Assembly (NCBI RefSeq): GCF_023715745.1
Contig: NZ_JAMBOV010000002.1
Span: 124,001-188,000 of the forward strand
Source: Microbacterium oleivorans
GTDB taxonomy: Bacteria; Actinomycetota; Actinomycetes; Actinomycetales; Microbacteriaceae
DNA length: 64,000 nt
Direction of reading: 5' to 3'
Position 1 is the stretch's first letter. Every line of letters starts with the position of its first letter. Positions 27,377 to 36,578 of the stretch are shown here, in pieces. A program made the position numbers and the translations under genes. The notes below the pieces were generated by a model. That model saw nothing but the letters and a program-made list of their open reading frames with translations, searched no databases and had not been told where the DNA came from.

Positions 27377-28177
27377 TCAGAGCTTCGCGTAGCGGGTGCG
27401 CAGGAAGCTGAAGACGGCGTAGACGACGAGGCCGAGCCCGACGAGGAAGACGAGCGCGGGCCCGATCATCTGCTCCAGCAGGGCCTCGATGGCGGCGTCG
27501 AAGCCGCCGGCGGCCGCCGAGTCCTGCTTGACCGCCGCGACGATGAGGAGGATGCCGACGATGAGCACCGACATCCCCTTCCCGATGTAGCCGAGGACCC
27601 CCGACACGGTGACGGCGGTGCCCATCGGGCCGCTCGGAATGCGGACCTGCTTGTCGAAGGACCGGCGGACGCCGATCGAGGCGAAGACGAGCGCTCCGAT
27701 CACGAGGCCGACTCCGGCCGCGGCCACGACGAAGACGCCTCCGGGCGTGTCCAGCAGGCCGCGCGTGATCTCCTGAGCGGTGCGGTCGCCGTCAGGGCGG
27801 GCGCCGAGCGCGACCGTGATCGCGATGGCGCCGAGGGCCAGATAGACGAGCGACTGGCCGGCTGCCGAGCCGCGCCGTCCCCAGGCCGAGGCATCCCTGC
27901 CCTTGGTGAGGAATGCCCGCAGAGCCTGGAACAGTCCCAGGGCGGTCAGGAGGAGACCGAGGATCCACACGAGCAGCAAGCCGAGAGGAGCCTCGAGCAG
28001 GGACTTGAAGACGCCCGCCTGATCGGACTCGCCGCGTCCACCGAAGGAGATGACGATGACGACGACCCCGAAGACGAGGTGGACGACGCCGTTGGCGGCG
28101 TAGCCCCCGCGGGCCAGCGCCCGGGCGACGGGGGAGCGGCGCACACTGCGTGCGGCCTCCTCCACGGCATCGGTCAT
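27377..28177 (-). CDS. DUF1206 membrane protein
   Basis: 266-residue integral membrane protein made of three copies of a two-helix DUF1206 repeat: GGYAANGVVHLVFGVVVIVI, GSAAGQSLVYLALGAIAITV and SGVLGYIGKGMSVLIVGILL start the three copies. About six membrane helices in total. The function of DUF1206 is unknown; it is common in actinobacteria. ATG 28177. It is convergent with the lipoprotein gene and divergent from nusA. Confidence 0.88.
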   Translation of the reverse strand: MTDAVEEAARSVRRSPVARALARGGYAANGVVHLVFGVVVIVISFGGRGESDQAGVFKSLLEAPLGLLLVWILGLLLTALGLFQALRAFLTKGRDASAWGRRGSAAGQSLVYLALGAIAITVALGARPDGDRTAQEITRGLLDTPGGVFVVAAAGVGLVIGALVFASIGVRRSFDKQVRIPSGPMGTAVTVSGVLGYIGKGMSVLIVGILLIVAAVKQDSAAAGGFDAAIEALLEQMIGPALVFLVGLGLVVYAVFSFLRTRYAKL

Positions 28178-28297
28178 CCGTCGATCTTCTCAGGTCGCAC
28201 GCGGTCCCATCGGGTAACGTTGGTGGGATGCCGCGACGCACCGGGAGACCGGGCGTGATCGCGGCGCCGTGTTGAGCAACTGAAAAGGGAGGCACCT

Positions 28298-29287
28298 GTG
28301 GACATCGACCTGGGGCTGCTGCGGACTGTCGAGCGCGAGCGGGAGATCCCGTTCGACGAACTGGTCCGGATCATCGAGCAGGCCATCCTGACCGCTTACG
28401 CGAAGCACACCTCTCCCGACGGTGAACTCCCCGACGGCGCGCGCGCCCGCCTCGACCGCAAGACCGGTCACGTCGCGGTGTACATCCCGCTGCGCGACGA
28501 GGAGGGCGCGGTCATCGGCGAGGAGGAGTCCACGCCCGACGACTTCGGCCGGATCGCCGCCTTCGCCGCCAAGCAGGTCATCAGCCAGCGACTGCGCGAC
28601 ATCGCCGACGACGCCGTGCTCGGCGAGTTCAAGGGCAAGGAGGGCGACATCGTCGCCGGTGTGGTCCAGCAGGGTCCGAACCCCCGCATGGTGCACGTCG
28701 ACCTCGGCACGATCGAGGCGATCCTTCCCCCCGAGGAGCAGGTCCCCGGCGAGGACTACGCACACGGCTCACGCCTGCGTGTCTACGTGACCTCGGTGTC
28801 GAAGGGTCTGAAGGGACCGCAGATCACCGTCTCGCGTACGCACCCCGGCCTCGTCCGCAAGCTCTTCGCCCTCGAGGTCCCCGAGATCGCCTCGGGCGTC
28901 GTCGAGATCGTCTCGCTCGCGCGGGAAGCCGGCCATCGCACCAAGATCGCGGTCAAGGCGAACGATCCGGCCGTCAACGCGAAGGGCGCCTGCATCGGCG
29001 AGCTCGGTCGCCGCGTGCGCGCGGTCACGGAGGAGCTGGGCGGCGAGAAGATCGACATCGTCGACTACGACGAGACGCTGCCCAAGTTCGTCGCCAACGC
29101 CCTCTCGCCGGCCAAGGTGACCTCGAGCTTCGTGCTCGATCAGGCCACGAAGGCCGTGCGCGCGCTCGTCCCCGACTATCAGCTGTCGCTGGCGATCGGG
29201 AAGGAAGGGCAGAACGCCCGGCTCGCGGCGAAATTGACCGGCGCGAAGATCGACATCCAGCCCGACAGCATTCTCGACGAGTCCTGA
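28298..29287 (+). CDS. nusA: Transcription elongation/termination factor NusA
   Basis: 329-residue RNA polymerase and RNA-binding factor. The N-terminal domain begins MDIDLGLLRTVEREREIPFDELVRIIEQAILTAY. The S1 domain follows (GDIVAGVVQQGPNPRMVHVDLGTIEAILPPEEQ), then two KH domains (KANDPAVNAKGACIGELGRRVRAV and GKEGQNARLAAKLTGAKIDI). It lacks the acidic repeats of E. coli NusA, as is usual in actinobacteria. GTG 28298 has GGGAGG 5 nt upstream. rimP, which normally precedes nusA, is not present here; ylxR and infB follow. Confidence 0.97.
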   Translation: MDIDLGLLRTVEREREIPFDELVRIIEQAILTAYAKHTSPDGELPDGARARLDRKTGHVAVYIPLRDEEGAVIGEEESTPDDFGRIAAFAAKQVISQRLRDIADDAVLGEFKGKEGDIVAGVVQQGPNPRMVHVDLGTIEAILPPEEQVPGEDYAHGSRLRVYVTSVSKGLKGPQITVSRTHPGLVRKLFALEVPEIASGVVEIVSLAREAGHRTKIAVKANDPAVNAKGACIGELGRRVRAVTEELGGEKIDIVDYDETLPKFVANALSPAKVTSSFVLDQATKAVRALVPDYQLSLAIGKEGQNARLAAKLTGAKIDIQPDSILDES

Positions 29288-29296
29288 CGCGGTAGG

Positions 29297-29563
29297 ATGG
29301 AACCTGTTCGAACGTGCGTGGGATGCCGCGCGCGTGCCCCCCGGTCCTCGTTGCTTCGCATCGTGGCCCGGGACGGTGCCCTCGTCATCGACGAGAAGGC
29401 CGTCCTGCCGGGAAGGGGCGCGTGGGTGCATGACACGGACAGGTGCGTGAGCACCGCCCTCACACGACGCGCATTCGGACGCGCACTACGGGCATCCACT
29501 CCACTGGACACAGCGGAACTGGATGCGCGGACCACCAGAGAATCCCTCCAGCGAAACGGCTGA
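29297..29563 (+). CDS. ylxR: YlxR family protein (DUF448)
   Basis: 88-residue basic protein of the YlxR family, encoded in nusA-infB operons. The signature RTCVGCRARAPRSSLLRIV and GRGAWVHDTDRCVSTALTRR are both seen. The family is thought to bind nucleic acid and has been linked to RNase P and gene regulation. It starts 10 nt after nusA, so it is co-transcribed. Confidence 0.93.
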   Translation: MEPVRTCVGCRARAPRSSLLRIVARDGALVIDEKAVLPGRGAWVHDTDRCVSTALTRRAFGRALRASTPLDTAELDARTTRESLQRNG

Positions 29564-29655
29564 ACGGCTATGGACACAAAGTGAACGGCTCGAAATGAGA
29601 CCCGTCCGCGAATGACGGTCCGCCCTGTCCGGGGCGGGCCCCAGACAGGAGAATT

Positions 29656-32370
29656 GTGGCAAAACCACGCGTGCACGAGATCGCTTCCGAGCTCGGCGTC
29701 GACAGTAAAGTCGCCCTCGCGAAGCTGAAGGAGCTCGGCGAATTCGTCAAGAGCCCCTCATCCACCATCGAGCCCCCTGTGGCTCGCAAGCTCCGCGCCG
29801 CCCTCGAGGCGGAAGGCGTGAAGGCACCTGCCGCCGCGCCCGCGAAGCCCGCGGCGAAGGCCCCGACATCCGGCGTGACCCCCGGTCCCCGCCCGTCGGC
29901 GCCCAAGCCCGCCCCGGCCCCCGAGCCCGCCGCGCCGGCGGCGCCCGCTCCGTCGGCCGCCGAGAAGCCCGCACCGTCGGCCCCCGAGGGCGGCGCGCCG
30001 AAGCCCGGCGCCCCCGCTCCCGCCAAGCCCGCCCCGCAGGCGCCCCGTCCCGGTGGTGCCCCGCGCCCCGGTAACAACCCCTTCGCCAGCTCGCAGGGCA
30101 TGGGTCAGCGTCCCGCCGGCCCCCGTCCCGGCAACAACCCCTTCGCGTCGTCGCAGGGCATGGGCCAGCGTCCGACCCCGGGCAACATCCCGCGTCCGCA
30201 GGCGCCGCGTCCCGGCGCCCCCCGTCCCGGCGCGCCGCGTCCCGGTGGCGCCGGTCGTCCCGGTGGCGGCGGTCGTCCCGGCGCGCCCTTCCAGCAGCGT
30301 CCGGGCGGTCCCGGTCGTCCCGGTGGCGGCGGCTTCGGCGCTCCGCGTCCGGGAGCCCCGGCTGGTGGTTTCGCCGGTCGTCCCGGTGGCGGCGGTGGCC
30401 GTGGCCGTGGGCCCGGTGGTGGTACCGCCGGTGCCTTCGGTAAGGGCGGCGGCAAGTCGAAGCAGCGCAAGTCGCGTCGGGCGAAGCGGCAGGAATTCGA
30501 GATGCGGTCGGCGCCGGTCGTCGGCGGCGTCAACGTCCAGAAGGGCAACGGCGAGGTCATCCGGCTCCGCCGCGGCGCATCCATCGCGGACTTCGCCGAC
30601 AAGCTCGAGGCCCTGCGCGGGTACACCGTCCAGCCCGGCACCCTGGTGACGATCCTCTTCAACCTCGGCGAGATGGCCACGGCCACCGAGTCGCTGGACG
30701 AGGCGACGTTCGAGATCCTCGGCGAGGAGCTCGGCTACAAGATCCAGATGGTCTCGCCCGAGGACGAGGACAAGGAGCTCCTCGAGGGCTTCGGTCTCGA
30801 CCTCGAGGCCGAGCTGGAGGCGGAGAACGAGGACGACCTCGAGATCCGTCCTCCCGTGGTCACCGTCATGGGCCACGTCGACCACGGTAAGACCCGACTG
30901 CTCGACGCCATCCGTCAGACCAACGTGGTCGCGGGCGAGGCCGGCGGCATCACGCAGCACATCGGTGCGTACCAGGTCTGGACCGAGCACGAGGGCATCG
31001 AGCGCGCCATCACCTTCATCGACACTCCCGGTCACGAGGCGTTCACCGCCATGCGTGCCCGTGGTGCGCAGGTGACCGACCTCGCGATCCTCGTGGTCGC
31101 GGCCGACGACGGCATCATGCCGCAGACGGTCGAGGCGCTGAACCACGCTCAGGCGGCGAACGTGCCGATCGTGGTCGCGGTCAACAAGGTCGACAAGCCC
31201 GACGCCAACCCGGCGAAGGTCCGTCAGCAGCTCACCGAGTACGGCCTGGTCGCCGAGGAGTACGGCGGCGACGTCATGTTCGTCGACGTCTCGGCGCGTC
31301 AGAACATCGGCATCCAGGATCTCCTCGACGCCGTGCTGCTCACCGCCGACGCGGGTCTGGACCTCACGGCCAACCCGAACAAGGCGGCGCGCGGTGTCGC
31401 GATCGAAGCGAAGCTCGACAAGGGCCGCGGTTCGGTCGCCACGGTGCTGATCCAGTCGGGAACGCTCCGTGTCGGTGACGCGATCGTCGCGGGCACTGCC
31501 TACGGACGCGTCCGCGCCATGATCGACGAGAACGGCGATGCGGTCGAGGAGGCCTACCCGTCGCGTCCGGTCCAGGTGCAGGGTCTGAACTCCGTGCCCC
31601 GCGCCGGTGACGTCTTCATCGTCACCGAAGAGGACCGCATGGCCCGCCAGATCGCCGAGAAGCGTGAAGCGGTCGAGCGCAACGCCCAGCTGGCCAAGGC
31701 CCGCAAGCGCATCTCGCTCGAGGACTTCACCCGCGCTCTCGAAGAGGGCAAGGTCGAGTCGCTCAACCTCATCATCAAGGGTGACGTCTCGGGTGCCGTC
31801 GAGGCCCTCGAGGAGTCGCTGCTCAAGATCGAGGTCGACGACAGCGTCCAGCTGCGCATCATCCACCGCGGTGTCGGTGCGATCACCGAGTCGGACATCA
31901 ACCTGGCGACAATCGACAACGCGATCGTCATCGGCTTCAACGTCCGCCCCGACACGAAGGCCCGCGAGCGTGCCTCCCGCGAGGGCGTGGACGTCCGGTT
32001 CTACTCGGTCATCTACAACGCAATCGACGACGTCGAGCAGTCGCTCAAGGGCATGCTCAAGCCGGAGTTCGAAGAGGTGCAGTCGGGTGTCGCCGAGATC
32101 CGCGAGGTGTTCCGCTCCTCGAAGTTCGGCAACATCGCCGGTGTCATCGTCCGCTCGGGCACGATCACGCGCAACGCCAAGGCGCGGGTCATCCGCGACG
32201 GCGTCGTGATCGCCGACGGCCTGGCCATCGAGTCGCTGCGCCGCTTCAAGGATGACGTCACCGAGGTCCGCACGGACTTCGAAGCCGGTATTGGCCTCGG
32301 CAAGTACAACGACATCCAGATCGGCGACGAGATCGAGACGACCGAGATGGTGGAGAAGCCGCGCGGCTGA
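29656..32370 (+). CDS. infB: Translation initiation factor IF-2
   Basis: 904-residue GTPase that brings fMet-tRNA to the 30S subunit. The N terminus has [26 protein letters not shown], then a Pro/Ala/Gly/Arg-rich stretch of roughly 250 residues. The G domain carries GHVDHGKT (about residues 405-412), DTPGHE (about 456) and NKVD (about 510). Domains II to IV follow to the end, including [10 protein letters not shown] and the C-terminal fMet-binding region. GTG 29656 has GGAG upstream. The 92-nt gap from ylxR holds a short GC hairpin (CCGCCC with GGGCGG). Confidence 0.97.
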   Translation: MAKPRVHEIASELGVDSKVALAKLKELGEFVKSPSSTIEPPVARKLRAALEAEGVKAPAAAPAKPAAKAPTSGVTPGPRPSAPKPAPAPEPAAPAAPAPSAAEKPAPSAPEGGAPKPGAPAPAKPAPQAPRPGGAPRPGNNPFASSQGMGQRPAGPRPGNNPFASSQGMGQRPTPGNIPRPQAPRPGAPRPGAPRPGGAGRPGGGGRPGAPFQQRPGGPGRPGGGGFGAPRPGAPAGGFAGRPGGGGGRGRGPGGGTAGAFGKGGGKSKQRKSRRAKRQEFEMRSAPVVGGVNVQKGNGEVIRLRRGASIADFADKLEALRGYTVQPGTLVTILFNLGEMATATESLDEATFEILGEELGYKIQMVSPEDEDKELLEGFGLDLEAELEAENEDDLEIRPPVVTVMGHVDHGKTRLLDAIRQTNVVAGEAGGITQHIGAYQVWTEHEGIERAITFIDTPGHEAFTAMRARGAQVTDLAILVVAADDGIMPQTVEALNHAQAANVPIVVAVNKVDKPDANPAKVRQQLTEYGLVAEEYGGDVMFVDVSARQNIGIQDLLDAVLLTADAGLDLTANPNKAARGVAIEAKLDKGRGSVATVLIQSGTLRVGDAIVAGTAYGRVRAMIDENGDAVEEAYPSRPVQVQGLNSVPRAGDVFIVTEEDRMARQIAEKREAVERNAQLAKARKRISLEDFTRALEEGKVESLNLIIKGDVSGAVEALEESLLKIEVDDSVQLRIIHRGVGAITESDINLATIDNAIVIGFNVRPDTKARERASREGVDVRFYSVIYNAIDDVEQSLKGMLKPEFEEVQSGVAEIREVFRSSKFGNIAGVIVRSGTITRNAKARVIRDGVVIADGLAIESLRRFKDDVTEVRTDFEAGIGLGKYNDIQIGDEIETTEMVEKPRG
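30061..30180 (+). repeat. Tandem 60-nt duplication in infB
   Basis: Two adjacent 60-nt units (30061-30120 and 30121-30180) code for near-identical peptides around [14 protein letters not shown] in the disordered N-terminal part of IF-2. Surrounding sequence continues with shorter Pro-Gly-Arg repeats. This kind of linker duplication should be neutral for the GTPase. Confidence 0.8.
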
Positions 32371-32385
32371 TCCTCAGGTCGCTAC

Positions 32386-32455
32386 GGACTCGGATGTCCG
32401 TCCTCGGCAAGAGCGGGGCCCCTACCCCGATTGCCTCGGACGGACATCCGAGTCC
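32386..32455. repeat. Long inverted repeat between infB and rbfA
   Basis: Perfect 18-nt arms (32386-32403 and 32438-32455) enclose further pairs GGCAA/TTGCC (32406-32410 with 32431-32435) and CGGGG/CCCCG (32414-32418 with 32425-32429). The RNA would form a hairpin of about 28 pairs with small internal loops. No T-run follows, so it is not a normal intrinsic terminator. Each arm also contains a small self-complementary element (CGGATGTCCG and CGGACATCCG), so two small hairpins could form instead. It fills most of the 138-nt infB-rbfA gap. Confidence 0.85.
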
Positions 32456-32508
32456 TCCGCAGTTTCCGGCCAGCCGTATCGCGGGCCGGGTAGAGAAGGA
32501 GAAGGATT

Positions 32509-32943
32509 ATGGCCGGGGAACGGCAGGCACGGTTGGCGGACCGCATCCGCGTGCTCATCGCGGAGCGACTCGAGAAGGGGCTGCGCGACCCGCGGCTCGG
32601 ATTCGTCACGATCACCGACGTGCGCGTCACGGGTGACCTGCAGCACGCGTCGGTGTTCTACACGGTCTACGGCGACGACGAGGCCCGCGAGGGCACGGCT
32701 GCGGCGCTGAAGGCCGCGACGGGGATGCTGCGCAGCGAGGTCGGGCGTCAGCTCGGCACGCGCCTGACCCCGTCGCTGGAGTTCATCCTCGACGGGCTGC
32801 CCGAGAACGCGGGCCACATCGAGGACCTGCTGCGCGAGGCGCGTGAGCGCGACGCAGCGGTGGCCGCCACCGCGGCCGGTGGCAGCTACGCCGGCGAGGC
32901 GGACCCGTACGTGAAGCCGCGCGAAAGCGACGACGAGGACTGA
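32509..32943 (+). CDS. rbfA: 30S ribosome-binding factor A
   Basis: 144-residue ribosome maturation factor with a single KH-like fold, acting on the 16S rRNA 5' region. The core reads RIRVLIAERLEKGLRDPRLG, FVTITDVRVTGDLQHASVFYTVYG and TPSLEFILDG. An acidic and Ala-rich tail follows. The ATG has a purine-rich GAGAAGGAGAAGG site. The inverted repeat upstream may set its expression apart from infB. Confidence 0.95.
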   Translation: MAGERQARLADRIRVLIAERLEKGLRDPRLGFVTITDVRVTGDLQHASVFYTVYGDDEAREGTAAALKAATGMLRSEVGRQLGTRLTPSLEFILDGLPENAGHIEDLLREARERDAAVAATAAGGSYAGEADPYVKPRESDDED

Positions 32944-32952
32944 CGGGGCCGA

Positions 32953-33819
32953 TCAGCGGGGAAGGTGCAGCGCGCCGCCCGTGACCTCGACGAGTCCGTC
33001 GGCGATCAACGAGTCGATGGCACGGTCCCGCTGCACGGGATCGGGCCACTCCGGGGCCACCTCGTCCGCAGGGACGGGGTGGCCTTCGGCATCCCGCAGC
33101 ACCTTCATGACCGCGCCGCGCGCCTGGCGGTCGCTGCCCTCGTACCGCGCCTGCTTGCGTCTGCCGTCCCCGGTGTCGGGGTATCCGGCCGCACGCCAGG
33201 CGCACAGGTCCGTGAGCGGGCATGCTTCGCACCGGGGCGACCGCGCCGTGCAGACCACCGCGCCGAGTTCCATCGCGGCGGCGTTGACGATCGCCGCCTG
33301 CGCGTCGTCCTCGGGCAGGATCGCCGTCATCGCGGCCAGATCGGCTCTCGCCGGCGGCCCCGGCTGCGACCGGCCGTCGACGGCGCGGGCCAGGACGCGA
33401 CGCGTGTTGGTGTCGACGACGGGATGCCGGTCCGCGTACGCGAAGACCGCCACCGCGCGTGCGGTGTAGTCGCCGATCCCGGTGAGGGCCAGGAGCGCGT
33501 CGACGTCGCGGGGCACCACCCCGTCGTGGCGATCCCGGATCTCGGTCGCGGCGCGGTGCAGCCAGAGCGCACGGCGGGGGTAGCCGAGATTCGCCCACAG
33601 GCGCACCGCCTCCGCCGGGGGAGAGGCTGCGAGATCGGCGGGTGTCGGCCATCGTGCGAGCCACTCCTCGAGCCGCGGGATGACCCGCGCCACCGGCGTC
33701 TGCTGCAGCATGAACTCGCTGACGAGGGTGCCCCAGGCGCCGAATCCCTCTCGGCGCCACGGCAGATCACGCGCGTTCTCGCGGTACCACGCGATCAGCG
33801 GCGAGGCGAGGTCGGGCAC
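32953..33819 (-). CDS. mutY: A/G-specific adenine DNA glycosylase
   Basis: 288-residue base-excision repair enzyme that removes A opposite 8-oxoguanine. Catalytic Glu35 lies in VSEFMLQQTPV, the helix-hairpin-helix in LTGIGDYTARAV, and catalytic Asp136 in HPVVDTNTRRVL. The [4Fe-4S] cluster ligands are Cys190, Cys197, Cys200 and Cys206 (C-x6-C-x2-C-x5-C). The C-terminal part is short compared with E. coli MutY (350), with no full NUDIX-like recognition domain. GTG 33819 is 6 nt after TAGGCT, sharing a palindromic promoter with truB. Confidence 0.94.
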   Translation of the reverse strand: MPDLASPLIAWYRENARDLPWRREGFGAWGTLVSEFMLQQTPVARVIPRLEEWLARWPTPADLAASPPAEAVRLWANLGYPRRALWLHRAATEIRDRHDGVVPRDVDALLALTGIGDYTARAVAVFAYADRHPVVDTNTRRVLARAVDGRSQPGPPARADLAAMTAILPEDDAQAAIVNAAAMELGAVVCTARSPRCEACPLTDLCAWRAAGYPDTGDGRRKQARYEGSDRQARGAVMKVLRDAEGHPVPADEVAPEWPDPVQRDRAIDSLIADGLVEVTGGALHLPR

Positions 33820-33822
33820 CGC

Positions 33823-33838
33823 TCCAGCCTAGGCTGGA
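33823..33838. promoter_or_regulatory. Symmetric divergent promoter of mutY and truB
   Basis: TCCAGCCTAGGCTGGA is a perfect 16-bp palindrome in the 23-nt gap between the two start codons. It contains a TAGGCT -10 hexamer on each strand, overlapping at the central TA. The hexamer is 7 nt from the truB ATG and 6 nt from the mutY GTG, so both transcripts would start at or near the start codon. No ribosome site exists for either gene, which supports leaderless initiation. Confidence 0.7.
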
Positions 33839-33842
33839 AGCC

Positions 33843-34736
33843 ATGCAGCAGAGCCAGGGGAGCGGCGGGATCCTCCTTGTCGACAAGCCGGCCGGCGTCA
33901 CGAGCCATGACGTCGTCGCCCGCGCCCGCCGCGCGCTGAACACCCGCAAGATCGGCCACGCCGGCACGCTCGACCCCATGGCGACCGGTCTGCTCGTCCT
34001 CGGCGTCGGCCACGCGACCCGGCTCCTCACGTACGTCGTCGGGCTCGACAAGACCTACGAGGCCACGATCCGCCTCGGGGTGAGCACGGACTCCGACGAT
34101 GCCGACGGTGTCGAGACCGCACGGACGGATGCGGCAGGCGTGACCGACGAGGCGATCCACCGCGGCATCCGGTCGCTCACCGGGCCGATCTCGCAGGTGC
34201 CGAGCACCGTCTCCGCCATCAAGGTCGGAGGGCGGCGGGCCTACGATCTCGCTCGCGCGGGCGAGCAGGTCGAGCTGAAGGCGCGGGACGTCGTCATCAG
34301 CCGGTTCGACGTACTCGGCATCCGACGGGAGGAACGAATCGTCGACGTCGACGTCATCGTGGACTGCTCGAGCGGCACCTACATCCGTGCCCTCGCCCGT
34401 GACCTCGGCGCCGACCTCGGCGTGGGCGGGCACCTCACGGCGCTCCGCCGCACCCGGATCGGCCCGTTCGGCGTCGCCGATGCCGTCACCGAGCTGACCG
34501 TCGAGGCGCCGCTGCAGGATGCCGCGGGTGTCGCGGCATCCCTCCTCGGCTCGTTCCCGGTCACGGCGGACGAGGCGAGAGACCTCCGCCACGGCAAGCG
34601 CCTCCTCGGGGCATCCGATCGGTTGCAGACCGAGACGCCCGCTGCGATCGCCCCCGACGGCACGCTCATCGGGATCGTCGGTCGGCGCGGCGACGACGTG
34701 AAGAGCCTGATGAACATGCCCGAGGAGCAGCCGTGA
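33843..34736 (+). CDS. truB: tRNA pseudouridine(55) synthase
   Basis: 297-residue enzyme that makes pseudouridine 55 in the T-loop of tRNA. The N terminus GGILLVDKPAGVTSHDVV and the catalytic KIGHAGTLDPMATGLLVLGVG (Asp44) are clear. Further marks are TYEATIRLGVSTDSDDADG, QVPSTVSAIKVGGRRAYDLAR and SSGTYIRALARDLG. A C-terminal domain follows. The stop overlaps the next gene as GTGA, so the downstream membrane proteins and ribF are probably translated from the same mRNA. Confidence 0.96.
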   Translation: MQQSQGSGGILLVDKPAGVTSHDVVARARRALNTRKIGHAGTLDPMATGLLVLGVGHATRLLTYVVGLDKTYEATIRLGVSTDSDDADGVETARTDAAGVTDEAIHRGIRSLTGPISQVPSTVSAIKVGGRRAYDLARAGEQVELKARDVVISRFDVLGIRREERIVDVDVIVDCSSGTYIRALARDLGADLGVGGHLTALRRTRIGPFGVADAVTELTVEAPLQDAAGVAASLLGSFPVTADEARDLRHGKRLLGASDRLQTETPAAIAPDGTLIGIVGRRGDDVKSLMNMPEEQP

Positions 34737-35101
34737 TCGCCTGGTTCACCGTCGTCCAGATCGTGGTCGCGTGCGCGGCGGGGCTGCTGTGCACGGTGCT
34801 GGGCCTCGCGGGGCGCCGTCCGAGCGACCTCTCGGTCGGCACGCAAGCCCTCGTGCTGCTGCTGCTGATCGTGCAGGTCGTCATCGCGATCATCGCCCCG
34901 CTCGCGGGAAACCCGCCGACGGGCGACCTGCTCGAGTTCTGGGTGTACCTCGTCTCGGCCGTCCTCATCCCGCCGGCCGCCGTTGCGTGGGCGCTCATCG
35001 AGCGCGGTCGCTGGAGCACGGTCGTCATGGGTGTGGCCGCGTTCGCGATCGCGATCATGATCTGGCGGATGAACGTCATCTGGACGGTGCAGGTCGCCTG
35101 A
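34733..35101 (+). CDS. Small integral membrane protein
   Basis: 122 residues with about four hydrophobic segments (3-25, 37-58, 68-86 and 95-118). It contains GNPPTGDLLEFWVYLVSA and a Trp-rich C terminus. I recognise no named family, though such a protein is often found between truB and ribF in this group. GTG overlaps the truB stop by 4 nt, indicating translational coupling. Confidence 0.8.
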   Translation: MIAWFTVVQIVVACAAGLLCTVLGLAGRRPSDLSVGTQALVLLLLIVQVVIAIIAPLAGNPPTGDLLEFWVYLVSAVLIPPAAVAWALIERGRWSTVVMGVAAFAIAIMIWRMNVIWTVQVA

Positions 35102-35145
35102 CCCGGGCCGACCCGTCGCCGCGGCGGTCGTAGGATTGAGGTGCC

Positions 35146-35601
35146 ATGCCTGAGACCGCGCCGACCTCGACCGCTCCGTCGGCTGCACCCCGACGCCGGA
35201 TGACGGGTGTCGGACGCGTCCTCGTGGTCGTCTACGCCATCATGGCGCTCGGGGCGACGGGACGCTCGTTCGTCCAGATCGTGCGCGAGTTCGACGAAGC
35301 CCCCCTCGCGTATTCGCTGTCCGCGCTCGCGGCCCTCGTCTACATCCTCGCCACCCTCGCCCTGATCTTCAGCGCGTCGGAGCGCTGGTACCGCGTCGCC
35401 TGGGCGGCGATCGTCTTCGAGCTCGTCGGCGTCCTCGTCGTCGGAACGCTCTCGCTCACGCATCCCGAGCTGTTCGACCACCCGACGGTGTGGTCGGGAT
35501 ACGGCATCGGGTACGTCCTGATCCCTCTCGTGCTGCCGTTCCTGGGCCTGTGGTGGCTCATCGCGCACCGACGCGCCCGCCCTGCGGGGGACGCCGCGTG
35601 A
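35146..35601 (+). CDS. Small integral membrane protein
   Basis: 151 residues. A short Ala/Pro/Thr-rich cytoplasmic N terminus precedes four membrane segments (about 24-42, 56-78, 85-104 and 122-141), with LTHPELFDHPTVWSGYGIGY in the last loop. Function unknown. TAGGAT lies 9 nt before the ATG and could be a local promoter. The end overlaps the ribF start as GTGA. Confidence 0.8.
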   Translation: MPETAPTSTAPSAAPRRRMTGVGRVLVVVYAIMALGATGRSFVQIVREFDEAPLAYSLSALAALVYILATLALIFSASERWYRVAWAAIVFELVGVLVVGTLSLTHPELFDHPTVWSGYGIGYVLIPLVLPFLGLWWLIAHRRARPAGDAA

Positions 35602-36563
35602 TCGTCTTCCGCGATCCCGCCGAGGTGCCCGCCGACTTCGGGCCGAGTGTCGTCGCCATCGGCAAGTTCGACGGCGTGCACTCCGGTCACCGCGCCGTGA
35701 TCGACCGTGCGCGCGTCGCGGCGATGGATGCCGCCGCGCGGGTGGTCGCGGTCACGTTCGACCGCAACCCGCTCGCCCTGCTGCGACCGGATCGCTGCCC
35801 GGAGCCCCTCGTGAGCGTCGAGCAGAAGATCGCCCTCCTCGCCGACTCCGGCGTCGACGCGGTGCTGGTCCTCAGGTTCGACGAGGGACTCGCCGGTCTC
35901 GCGCCCGAGGAGTTCGCGCAGCGGATCCTCGTCGATGCGCTGCGCTCCGTGTGCGTCATGGTCGGCGTCGACTTCCGGTTCGGGCGAGGGGGAGCGGGCG
36001 ATCCCGCCTTCCTGACGTCCTTCGGCGCGGCGCACGGGTTCACCGTCGACGTCGTCGGTGACGTCCAGGGCGGGGGTCGCCGGGTCTCGTCCACCTGGGT
36101 GCGCGAGATGCTCGCGGCAGGCCAGGTCGAGGATGCGGCGCGGCTGCTCGGGCGCCCGCACGCCGTCCGTGCCGAGGTCGTCCACGGACTGCAGCGCGGG
36201 CGGGAGCTCGGCTACCCGACGGCGAATCTCGCCCAGACGGCCGAGGGGTTCATCCCCGCGGACGGTGTCTACGCCGGCTGGCTGATCGACGAGGGGACGG
36301 ATGCCGGGCGCGTCCGCCCCGCGACGCGGTACCCCGCGGCGATCTCGGTCGGGACGAACCCCACGTTCGACGACGTGCCGCAGCGCCAGGTCGAGGCCTA
36401 CGTCCTCGACGAGACCGGCCTCGACCTCTACGGGCACACCGTGCAGGTGCAGTTCACCGCGCGCATCCGCGGGATGGTCCGCTTCGAGGGCATCGAGGCC
36501 CTCATCGAGCGGATGGATGCCGACGTGGCAGAGGTCCGGGCCGCGTTGCAGCCCGGTACCTGA
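35598..36563 (+). CDS. ribF: Bifunctional riboflavin kinase / FAD synthetase
   Basis: 321-residue enzyme making FMN and FAD from riboflavin. The N-terminal FAD synthetase domain has VAIGKFDGVHSGHRAVI, VTFDRNPLALLRPDR, VGVDFRFGRGGAGD and SSTWVREMLAAG. The C-terminal riboflavin kinase domain has RGRELGYPTANLAQT and AISVGTNPTFDD, with a conserved Glu in RQVEAYVLD. GTG 35598 overlaps the preceding membrane-protein stop by 4 nt. Convergent with deoC 15 nt away. Confidence 0.96.
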   Translation: MIVFRDPAEVPADFGPSVVAIGKFDGVHSGHRAVIDRARVAAMDAAARVVAVTFDRNPLALLRPDRCPEPLVSVEQKIALLADSGVDAVLVLRFDEGLAGLAPEEFAQRILVDALRSVCVMVGVDFRFGRGGAGDPAFLTSFGAAHGFTVDVVGDVQGGGRRVSSTWVREMLAAGQVEDAARLLGRPHAVRAEVVHGLQRGRELGYPTANLAQTAEGFIPADGVYAGWLIDEGTDAGRVRPATRYPAAISVGTNPTFDDVPQRQVEAYVLDETGLDLYGHTVQVQFTARIRGMVRFEGIEALIERMDADVAEVRAALQPGT

Positions 36564-36578
36564 GAGACGGGAACGGGG

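Noticed and set aside
29756..30480. Repetitive GC-rich stretch as a mobile or satellite element
   Set aside because: It encodes the usual Pro/Ala/Gly/Arg-rich N-terminal linker of actinobacterial IF-2, in frame.
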